Part shown: positions 6,933 through 12,415 of the stretch, in pieces | Numbering within the stretch: position 1 is the stretch's first letter | Layout: the number at the start of each line of letters is the position of its first letter | NCBI GenBank assembly: GCA_025354965.1 | Contig: JANXLW010000176.1 | Span: forward strand, 1-12,415 | Direction: 5' to 3' | Length of the DNA stretch: 12,415 bases | From: Betaproteobacteria bacterium | Lineage (GTDB): Bacteria > Pseudomonadota > Gammaproteobacteria > Burkholderiales > Burkholderiaceae_C | Notes under the pieces: generated by a model | Seen by the model: only the letters and a program-made list of their open reading frames with translations | What the model was told of the DNA's origin: nothing | The model's database searches: none | Position numbers and translations under genes: made by a program

Positions 6933-7426
6933 GCACACTGGTGCTGGACGCGCAGGCGCTTTACCTTGAGTTGCTAAAAGGCGTGCGCGCCATGTGGCGT
7001 CCCGGCACGCGGCTGGTCGGCGTTGCGTCGGGCGGTGTCTGGTTGGCAGAGCGATTGCAGCAGGACATGAGTCTGCCGGAACGTCCCGGCGTCATCTCGT
7101 CCAGCATGCACCGCGATGACTACTCGCGGCGCGGCATGACGGCCGCAGCGCAGACGCAGATTGCCTTTGACGTCAACGAAGCGCACATCCTGCTGCTCGA
7201 TGATGTGCTGTACACCGGGCGCACCATTCGCGCCGTGATCAACGAACTGTTTGACTTCGGCAGGCCAGCCAGTGTCATGCTGGCCGTGCTGGTGGACCGC
7301 GGCGGTCGCGAGTTGCCGATTCAAGCCGACTTTTGTGCTGCCCGCGTCGCCTTGCCGGCCTCCCAGTCGCTGGCCCTGGCGCGCAGCGAAGCCGGGGTTT
7401 TCAGTTTTAACGTGGAGGCTCGTTAA
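6929..7426 (+). CDS. pyrR: PyrR, pyrimidine operon regulator / uracil phosphoribosyltransferase
   Basis: A 165-residue type I phosphoribosyltransferase. The PRPP loop ILLLDDVLYTGRTIRA is at residues 87-102, and SSSMHRDDYSRRG (about 57-69) corresponds to the flexible and RNA-binding region of Bacillus PyrR. The family binds pyr mRNA and attenuates transcription when UMP is high, and some members also convert uracil and PRPP to UMP. The gene overlaps ruvX as ATGA, with a clear AAGGAG at 6917-6922, and lies 3 bases before pyrB. Its location inside the operon fits pyrimidine control, but I cannot see a Bacillus-type anti-antiterminator upstream of pyrB, and the coding spacing leaves no room for one there. 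Its action here may differ. Confidence 0.9.
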   Translation: MSTLVLDAQALYLELLKGVRAMWRPGTRLVGVASGGVWLAERLQQDMSLPERPGVISSSMHRDDYSRRGMTAAAQTQIAFDVNEAHILLLDDVLYTGRTIRAVINELFDFGRPASVMLAVLVDRGGRELPIQADFCAARVALPASQSLALARSEAGVFSFNVEAR

Positions 7427-7429
7427 GCC

Positions 7430-8392
7430 ATGTTGTACAAGCGCAATCTCCAACTGAATAAACATGGTGAATTGATTCACCTGCTGTCAACCGAGGGCTT
7501 GCCCAAGAGCATCCTGACCCAGGTACTCGACACCGCGGCAAATTTCGTCAGCGTCAATGACCGTGAGGTAAAAAAAGTGCCGCTGTTACGTGGCAAAAGC
7601 GTGTTCAACCTGTTCTTTGAGAACTCGACTCGCACCCGTACCACGTTCGAGATTGCCGCCACCCGGCTTAGTGCCGATGTCATCAACCTGGACATTTCAC
7701 GCTCGTCGGCTGCCAAGGGTGAAACGCTGCTCGACACCATTGCCAACCTGAGTGCCATGGCGGCCGACTTGTTTGTGGTGCGGCACAGTGAATCGGGTGC
7801 ACCGTATCTGATCGCGCAGCACGTGGCGCCGCATGTGCACGTGATCAATGCCGGTGACGGCCGCCACGCGCACCCGACGCAGGGCCTGCTGGACATGTAC
7901 ACGATCCGGCATTACAAGAAGGATTTTTCCAACCTGACGGTGACCATCGTCGGCGATGTACTGCACTCGCGCGTGGCACGCTCTGACATTCACGCCCTGA
8001 CCACGCTCGGTTGTGCCGAGGTACGGGTGGTCGGGCCCAAGACCCTGGTGCCATCGGACATGGCGCAAATGGGCGTGCGCGTCTGTCACACGCTGGAAGA
8101 AGGCATTCGTGGTTGCGACGTCATCATCATGCTGCGCCTGCAAAACGAGCGCATGAGTGGCGCCTTGTTACCGTCGACGCAGGAATTTTTCAAGAGCTTT
8201 GGACTGACGCCCGAGCGGCTGCAACTGGCCAAACCCGACGCCATCGTGATGCATCCGGGCCCGATCAACCGGGGCGTGGAGATTGACTCGGCCGTGGTGG
8301 ACGGCGGCCAGAGTGTGATCATGCAGCAAGTGACATTTGGCATTGCGGTGCGCATGGCGGCGATGAGCATTGTGGCGGGGAACGAGGCCTGA
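7430..8392 (+). CDS. pyrB: Aspartate carbamoyltransferase catalytic subunit
   Basis: It joins carbamoyl phosphate and L-aspartate to give N-carbamoyl-L-aspartate, the first committed step of pyrimidine synthesis. The 320-residue protein shows the carbamoyl-phosphate motif FENSTRTRTTFE (63-74), the 80s-loop lysine in SSAAKGET (Lys96), HAHPTQGLLD (147 onward), the aspartate-binding MLRLQNER (Arg236) and HPGPINRGVEI (275-285). Its N-terminus is longer than in the E. coli catalytic chain, as in the Pseudomonas-type enzyme that associates with an inactive DHOase homologue. The next gene encodes exactly that homologue, starting 1 base after this stop codon. No regulatory subunit gene (pyrI) is present. 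GGAGG lies shortly before the start. Confidence 0.96.
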   Translation: MLYKRNLQLNKHGELIHLLSTEGLPKSILTQVLDTAANFVSVNDREVKKVPLLRGKSVFNLFFENSTRTRTTFEIAATRLSADVINLDISRSSAAKGETLLDTIANLSAMAADLFVVRHSESGAPYLIAQHVAPHVHVINAGDGRHAHPTQGLLDMYTIRHYKKDFSNLTVTIVGDVLHSRVARSDIHALTTLGCAEVRVVGPKTLVPSDMAQMGVRVCHTLEEGIRGCDVIIMLRLQNERMSGALLPSTQEFFKSFGLTPERLQLAKPDAIVMHPGPINRGVEIDSAVVDGGQSVIMQQVTFGIAVRMAAMSIVAGNEA

Positions 8393-8393
8393 T

Positions 8394-9728
8394 ATGAAAA
8401 CGATGACAAATATTCTCATCAAGGGCGGCCGGGTGATTGATCCAGCCAGTGGCTTCGATGAGATTGCTGATGTGGCTCTGGCCGATGGCGCAGTGGCGGC
8501 TATCAAAAACATCCCTGCGGATTTTCAGTCCGGTCAGACCATCGACGCTAGCGGCTGCATCGTGGCGCCCGGCCTGGTGGATTTGGCGGTGCGTTTGCGT
8601 GAGCCCGGGCATGAGCACGAGCGCATGCTGGAGTCGGAACTGGCCGCCGCTGTGGCCGGTGGCGTTACCAGCCTGGTCTGTCCGCCCGACACTGACCCAG
8701 TGCTGGACGAGCCCGGTCTGGTCGAAATGCTGCGCTACCGGGCCGAAAAACTGCACCAGTCCCGCGTTTACCCGCTGGGCGCCTTGACCCGAAACCTTGC
8801 CGGTGAGACCCTCAGCGAGATGCTGCATTTGACCGAGGCTGGTTGTGTTGCTTTCAGCCAGGCCGAGGTGCCGCTGGCCAGCACGCAGGTGATGCAGCGC
8901 GCGTTTCAGTACGCCAGCACTTTTGGTTATGCCGTGTGGCTGCGGCCACAGGATTTTTTCCTCGGGCAGGGCGTGGCGGCCAGCGGCGCGCTGGCCACGC
9001 GCATGGGCTTGAGCGGCGTGCCGGTAGCAGCCGAAACGATTGCGCTGCACACCATTTTTGAGCTGATGAAAGCCACCGGCGCGCGCGTGCACCTGTGTCG
9101 ACTCAGCAGTGCCGCTGGTGTGGCGCTGGTGCGCCAGGCCAAGCTGGACGGCTTGAACGTGACTTGTGACGTCAGCATCAATTCACTGCACCTGACAGAC
9201 GGTGACATCGGCTACTTTGACAGCCGCGCCCGGCTCAATCCACCCTTGCGCCAGCAGCGCGACCGCGATGCCTTGCGGGCGGGCCTGGCCGACGGCGCCA
9301 TCGACGCGTTGGTGTCGGACCATACGCCGGTGGACGAAGATGCCAAGGCTTTGCCGTTTGCCGAGAGCGAAGCGGGCGCTACTGGTGTCGAATTGCTGCT
9401 CAGTCTGGCGCTCAAATGGAGTGCCGACAGCGCAGTCAGTCTGGCACGCGCTCTGGCGGTAATCACCAGCGCTCCAGCGGCTGTGCTGGGGGCATCATTG
9501 GGTAAACGGCAGAATCGGGTCGGCCGACTGCTGGTCGGTGGGGTCGCCGACCTGTGCGTGTTTGACGCCACTGCGGCTTGGACCGTGCAGCCCGCGGCGT
9601 TGCGCAGCCAGGGCAAACATACGCCTTTCTCGGGCTACGAATTACCGGGGCGTGTGCGCTACACCATTGTCGACGGACGCGTCGAATTCCAGGCCGGAGA
9701 ATCTCCCCATTCACCGCGGAACTTTTAA
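8394..9728 (+). CDS. pyrC': Catalytically inactive dihydroorotase homologue (PyrC')
   Basis: A 444-residue amidohydrolase-fold protein aligned throughout with type I dihydroorotase, but with the active site gone. The HxH of strand 1, normally DxHxHLREPG, is here DLAVRLREPG (Ala65, Arg67). The metal-bridging region AFSDDG is AFSQAE. The histidine of the HxED segment is replaced in LRPQD (Arg184), and the next metal histidine by Arg236 in HLCRLSS. TPHHL is lost. Asp309 in SDHTP and the fold motif NPPLR remain. In Pseudomonas such a protein is a structural partner of PyrB in a dodecameric ATCase. Placement directly after pyrB supports that role. An active DHOase must be elsewhere. The ATG at 8394 is preferred; the one at 8403 is possible. 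Confidence 0.9.
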   Translation: MKTMTNILIKGGRVIDPASGFDEIADVALADGAVAAIKNIPADFQSGQTIDASGCIVAPGLVDLAVRLREPGHEHERMLESELAAAVAGGVTSLVCPPDTDPVLDEPGLVEMLRYRAEKLHQSRVYPLGALTRNLAGETLSEMLHLTEAGCVAFSQAEVPLASTQVMQRAFQYASTFGYAVWLRPQDFFLGQGVAASGALATRMGLSGVPVAAETIALHTIFELMKATGARVHLCRLSSAAGVALVRQAKLDGLNVTCDVSINSLHLTDGDIGYFDSRARLNPPLRQQRDRDALRAGLADGAIDALVSDHTPVDEDAKALPFAESEAGATGVELLLSLALKWSADSAVSLARALAVITSAPAAVLGASLGKRQNRVGRLLVGGVADLCVFDATAAWTVQPAALRSQGKHTPFSGYELPGRVRYTIVDGRVEFQAGESPHSPRNF

Positions 9729-9729
9729 T

Positions 9730-9810
9730 ATGCCGCTTGTCGTTTTCAATCAAAAAAGTGGCGTTGGAAAGTTCACCAGCGCATTGTTGATCAGGGCCAA
9801 CCCGCGCTGA
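9730..9810 (+). pseudogene. N-terminal stump of a ParA-type ATPase
   Basis: A 26-residue reading frame starts 1 base after the preceding stop: MPLVVFNQKSGVGKFTSALL, followed by IRANPR and a stop. The start matches the first strand and deviant Walker A motif of ParA/MinD/Soj proteins (usual form VVFNQKGGVGKTTTALNLA), with two changes in the P-loop: Gly to Ser, and the first Thr after GK to Phe. The rest of the roughly 200-residue protein is absent, and the minus-strand gene begins immediately after. This is most simply the remnant of a gene that once followed the pyrimidine genes and was cut off by the insertion or rearrangement that brought in the region to the right. Confidence 0.6.
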
Positions 9811-9814
9811 TCAG

Positions 9815-10702
9815 TCACAAAGTGGCGTCAAGCTCTGCTCTCCATTTTCTGGCCAGCAGGCTATAGCCGTGCGGAGTCGGATGAATTTCATTCTCCCAGT
9901 CGCCGTCTACACTTGGTGTACCCGGGCGTGCAGCGGCGAGGGTACCGAGGGATTCAATCAGATGCAGGTTCTTACCGGGCCGATTGTTCACAATGCCCTG
10001 CAGCAGGGTACGAAGACGCCTGAGGAACTCGTCCGCTACCGCTTGCCAATAAAACGGGGAAATACCATAGACGTCATTCATCGCTTTATACAGCCATGGG
10101 CCAAAACCCGGCCCGGCCGGGGCATTGCGAGGTGTCAGGAAGTCGTAGGTGTGAAAAAAAATCGGCACGCCGTTGTTGACGCCCCTGTCGCGCTCTTCCA
10201 CGAACTGATCGAAGACGTCGTTCATGTGCGACATGAAAGATTGCCAACCTGATTCACTGATGAAGGCACTGCCTTCGGAACCGGCAGGAATCGCAGTGGG
10301 CCACTCCGCGGTATTCAGGAGCAGGCGTTGATCCGGCGAGTTTGCCGCCGACGATAGCGCCGCGTCAATCATGTCGTTACCACCACCGGACAAAAGAATG
10401 CCGTCCCATCGATAGGCCAATGGACCACGCAACAGCCTTAGAAACTCTTGCTGGTTGGTGCCATCGGTCATGTGCGATAGCTCTATACCAGGACGCGCAC
10501 AGTTCACGGCAACGACCGATTTCGATAGCACCATTTGCTGCAGCAGGTTGGTCGTGGACCACGGAGGCAGGTGTCCGATCGAGAACCACGAATCACCTTG
10601 CGCCAGACATTTTTTGTCGAATCTGTCGAGGTCATACTGCCCCAATTCACCGCGACCCGAAATCATCTCGGGAGAAATGACTGTCATTGCAATGTCAGGC
10701 AT
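9815..10702 (-). CDS. SGNH/GDSL-type hydrolase, substrate unknown
   Basis: A 295-residue protein with the blocks of the SGNH superfamily: block I GDSWFS (Ser38 nucleophile), a block II glycine near NCARPG (66-72), block III SGGGND (Asn109) and block V NEIHPTPHGY (His274). The usual DxxH is shifted: the residue 3 before His274 is Asn271, so the acid would have to be Glu272 or Asp268. Family members are esterases, lipases, acyltransferases or deacetylases; I cannot name a substrate. No clear signal peptide is present, so a cytoplasmic location is likely. The ATG at 10702 has GAGGT before it. It faces the pyrimidine operon 3'-to-3' and is divergent from the lipoprotein gene to its right. Confidence 0.78.
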   Translation of the reverse strand: MPDIAMTVISPEMISGRGELGQYDLDRFDKKCLAQGDSWFSIGHLPPWSTTNLLQQMVLSKSVVAVNCARPGIELSHMTDGTNQQEFLRLLRGPLAYRWDGILLSGGGNDMIDAALSSAANSPDQRLLLNTAEWPTAIPAGSEGSAFISESGWQSFMSHMNDVFDQFVEERDRGVNNGVPIFFHTYDFLTPRNAPAGPGFGPWLYKAMNDVYGISPFYWQAVADEFLRRLRTLLQGIVNNRPGKNLHLIESLGTLAAARPGTPSVDGDWENEIHPTPHGYSLLARKWRAELDATL

Positions 10703-10741
10703 GTTGGACCTCGGTATTTTGATCCGGCTAATTCTGCTGCT

Positions 10742-10882
10742 TCAAATGCAACTTGGGTAACCCCCGCGTTGATAAACCTTGATTGCTTCAAGGCTATTTG
10801 TTGGTTGGCAAAGGCACCCCCCCAGCTGAACTACATTGAGCACAATGGCCGTGCTGAGCGTCACCACGTTCAGTGGATTCAT
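10742..10882 (-). CDS. Possible tiny lipoprotein-like ORF
   Basis: A 46-codon frame beginning MNPLNVVTLSTAIVLNVV, with a hydrophobic stretch followed by LGGC, a loose lipobox, and a short polar tail ending in SCI. It is on the same strand as the SGNH gene and ends 39 bases before it, so it could be a short leader gene or co-expressed small lipoprotein. Against it: no Shine-Dalgarno, and a small size at which random frames with a hydrophobic stretch occur. Confidence is low. Confidence 0.25.
   Translation of the reverse strand: MNPLNVVTLSTAIVLNVVQLGGCLCQPTNSLEAIKVYQRGGYPSCI
10777..10793. repeat. Short perfect inverted repeat between divergent genes
   Basis: CCTTGA-TTGCT-TCAAGG, with 6-base arms, lies in the intergenic region between the SGNH gene and the unknown lipoprotein gene. 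No T-run follows on either strand, so it is more likely a protein site or chance than a terminator. Confidence 0.3.
10826..10873. repeat. Nested inverted repeats before the lipoprotein gene
   Basis: Outer arms CTGAAC (10826-10831) and GTTCAG (10868-10873) enclose inner arms AGCAC (10839-10843) and GTGCT (10851-10855). The whole could fold as a broken stem about 25 bases before the ATG at 10898. It may be a regulatory or recombination-related structure, or chance; the arms are short. Confidence 0.3.
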
Positions 10883-10897
10883 TCGTCACAAAAGTAA

Positions 10898-11695
10898 ATG
10901 AAAACTCAAAGACTGGATCAGGGCGGAACTGGTTGCTTGCTTGCAGCAACTTCATTGGGTCTGATGTTGGCGGTGGACCTGTCCGCTTGTGGCAAGAAAG
11001 AGGAATTGCCAGGTCGGGACCCCGCCCCTGTCAACGCGACGGTGGGCGGCGGCAATGACTCAGGCAAGCCCCACTTCAAGAAGAAAGCCGCGCCCGCCAA
11101 TGGCGCCACCGGTACCGGGGCGCCGCTTTCCGTTGAGCGTAAAAAGGCCAACCTGGAGAACTACAGCGTTACTGTTGCGGCCAATGAACAACTGGAGATT
11201 CCGGGCAACCCCGGTGAACTCTCGGTATGGATTGGCCACTCTGCCAATGCGCCGATAGCCCAGCCGGGCATGGCGACACAAACAAAGCCGCTTGGAGCGG
11301 CAGGTGAAACAGCCAGGGTGACGCCTTTTACGCTTGGAATTGATGTGGAGCCCAAACAAAGCGAATGCGAAAAAATTGACCCGAGTGGATCAGAAGTCCG
11401 ATTCAAGTTGATACCCATTAAAGCTGGCACTTTCACCGTAGGTGCAAACGTCGAACTCTACGGCTCAGAAGATTGCAGCGGCCCGCCGGTACCAAAATCA
11501 GCCAAGTCGGTGGAGGTCAAAGTTCGGGTGAACGAGGTCGGTGCTTTCACTGAAGGCATAGTTGAACTTGCAGATGCCGCCTGGAAAGCTTTTTTGACCT
11601 TTTGGGACAAGGTTCTGCTGCTCATCTTTTCTTTGTTCCTGTTTCTGATAAGAAAGAAACTGGCCGAATGGTTTGGCTTCAAGGGTAAGGAGTAA
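10898..11695 (+). CDS. Unknown lipoprotein with a C-terminal membrane segment
   Basis: A 265-residue protein I do not recognise. It starts with a signal-like stretch (residues 11-27) and the lipobox LSAC with Cys31, followed by GKKEE. Residues 40-78 are a Gly/Ala/Pro-rich linker. Residues 88-212 look beta-rich and contain two cysteines (157, 193) that could form a disulfide. Residues 233-252 (AFLTFWDKVLLLIFSLFLFL) form a membrane helix followed by RKK and a short charged end, predicted to lie in the cytoplasm. A lipid anchor plus a C-terminal helix is unusual and implies the protein stays in the inner membrane with its middle domain in the periplasm. The Shine-Dalgarno is poor. It lies between the SGNH gene and the integrase, so it is probably accessory. 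Confidence 0.7.
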   Translation: MKTQRLDQGGTGCLLAATSLGLMLAVDLSACGKKEELPGRDPAPVNATVGGGNDSGKPHFKKKAAPANGATGTGAPLSVERKKANLENYSVTVAANEQLEIPGNPGELSVWIGHSANAPIAQPGMATQTKPLGAAGETARVTPFTLGIDVEPKQSECEKIDPSGSEVRFKLIPIKAGTFTVGANVELYGSEDCSGPPVPKSAKSVEVKVRVNEVGAFTEGIVELADAAWKAFLTFWDKVLLLIFSLFLFLIRKKLAEWFGFKGKE

Positions 11696-11787
11696 GTCGG
11701 TCGAGGCAGCAAATCAGCGTGCCGCAGTTGGCGCGCGGCTGGTCCGCCGACAGGAATCGCAAATAAGCCTGGAACCCGCATGAATCC

Positions 11788-11815
11788 TTGATGTTGTAGT
11801 TGACTGTGGTAAAAA
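11788..11815 (+). promoter_or_regulatory. Weak candidate promoter for the integrase gene
   Basis: TTGATG (11788-11793) and TAAAAA (11810-11815) are 16 bases apart, each matching 4 of 6 consensus bases. The -10 abuts the TGCCCCC repeats, so the integrase or an excision factor bound there could repress it. This is suggestive only. Confidence 0.3.
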
Positions 11816-11834
11816 TGCCCCCAAATGTGCCCCC
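11816..11834 (+). repeat. Direct repeats TGCCCCC before the integrase
   Basis: Two identical heptamers TGCCCCC (11816-11822 and 11828-11834) start 12 bases apart, about one helical turn, 20 bases before the integrase ATG. This spacing and position suit arm-type or accessory binding sites of an integrase or excisionase. The attachment core itself could not be identified, because no tRNA or known target-gene end is visible nearby. Confidence 0.4.
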
Positions 11835-11853
11835 ACAACACAAAGGATGCACC

Positions 11854-12415
11854 ATGAAATTGAGCGATGCAAAGCTGCGCAACCTGTCCGAGCCCGGCAA
11901 GTACTTCGACGGCGGCGGCCTTTACCTGGAGCTGACCAAAGCAGGCGGCCGCTACTGGCGCATGAAGTACCGCCACGGCGGCAAAGAAAACCGCCTTGCC
12001 TTTGGGGTGTACCCGGCCGTGAGCCTCAAGCAAGCCCGCGACCAGGCTACAGCCGCCCGCAAGGTGATCCAGTCGGACAACGATCCGGGCGCACTGCGCA
12101 AGGCTGCCAAAGTTCAAGCCGTCCATGAGGCAACGAATACGCTGGAAGCAGTGACACGCGACTGGCTCAAACACCAAGCCGGCCGCTGGGTGGAGGTGAC
12201 GGCGGAGCGCGTCCAGGCATCACTGGCGGCCGACATTTTCCCGGCGCTTGGTTCGCGGCCGATGGCCAGCATCAAGCCCGGCGAAGTCATGGCGGCGGTG
12301 AAGAAGATCGAGGCACGCGGCGCCGGCGACCAGGCCGGCCGCGTGCTGCAGCGGGTCAAGTCGGTTTTTCGCTGGGCCGTGACACACGAGCGCATCGCAT
12401 CCAACCCGATGCTCG
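11854..12415 (+). CDS. P4-type tyrosine integrase, N-terminal part (runs off the window)
   Basis: A site-specific recombinase that inserts and excises a genomic island or prophage. The first 187 codons are open to the window end, about 45 percent of a usual 400-residue protein. The N-terminal arm-binding domain (DUF4102 type) is clear: MKLSDAKLRNL, YFDGGGLYLEL, RYWRMKYRHGGKENRLAFG, YPAVSLKQARDQA, then DPGALRKAAK. The core-binding helical domain follows (ATNTLEAVTRDWLK to RVKSVFRWAVTHERIASNPM). The catalytic domain (Arg, His, Arg, Tyr) lies beyond the window, so activity cannot be judged. AAGGA lies about 7 bases before the ATG. P4-type integrases usually sit at one island end, transcribed inward, so the island should extend to the right. 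Confidence 0.93.
   Translation, partial: MKLSDAKLRNLSEPGKYFDGGGLYLELTKAGGRYWRMKYRHGGKENRLAFGVYPAVSLKQARDQATAARKVIQSDNDPGALRKAAKVQAVHEATNTLEAVTRDWLKHQAGRWVEVTAERVQASLAADIFPALGSRPMASIKPGEVMAAVKKIEARGAGDQAGRVLQRVKSVFRWAVTHERIASNPML

Noticed and set aside
8319..9092. A 257-codon minus-strand frame opposite the dihydroorotase homologue
   Set aside because: Antisense shadow of a well-aligned gene; composition rich in His, Gln and Gly.
11696..11853. tRNA end as integration target
   Set aside because: I could not find a T-loop or acceptor-stem pattern on either strand; the target remains unknown.

Overview
The window looks like a piece of a betaproteobacterial chromosome, most likely Burkholderiales and probably Comamonadaceae (a Rhodoferax or Polaromonas type). 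This is inferred from the moderately high GC, from the order yqgE, ruvX, pyrR, pyrB and a dead pyrC homologue, and from the overall protein character. No rRNA or other phylogenetic marker is present, so the genus is a guess.

Left part (1-2742, plus strand): a non-coding lead-in, then an aquaporin Z gene with a good promoter and a perfect inverted repeat upstream. A degraded, frameshifted membrane-protein remnant follows. Next come a two-domain protein (SpoIIAA/STAS-like domain fused to a complete bacteriohemerythrin) and a small 2x[4Fe-4S] ferredoxin. The last two suggest an O2- or redox-related unit.

Middle left (2725-5901, minus strand): photolyase (phr), then GMP reductase (guaC), then an exported SRPBCC/START-like protein. 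A strong intrinsic terminator sits between phr and guaC, and its U-tract directly touches the guaC Shine-Dalgarno sequence. guaC is therefore probably either attenuated or served by a promoter upstream of the hairpin.

Centre (5923-9728, plus strand): a compact operon with ATGA overlaps or gaps of a few bases: yqgE/algH, ruvX, pyrR, pyrB and a dihydroorotase homologue that has lost nearly all its metal ligands. The last two fit the PyrB-PyrC' type of aspartate transcarbamoylase, in which an inactive DHOase subunit supports the ATCase. An active DHOase must then be encoded elsewhere.

Right part (9729-12415): an accessory region. It starts with a 26-residue stump of a ParA-type ATPase. Then come a minus-strand SGNH-type hydrolase (with a possible tiny lipoprotein ORF before it), a divergent unknown lipoprotein that also has a C-terminal membrane segment, and the first 187 codons of a P4-type tyrosine integrase that runs off the window. 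The integrase probably marks the left end of a genomic island lying mostly beyond the window.

I see no CRISPR array, tRNA, rRNA or intact insertion sequence. Most of the window is ordinary housekeeping. The least explained parts are the hemerythrin fusion, the guaC leader, and the SGNH/lipoprotein/integrase end.
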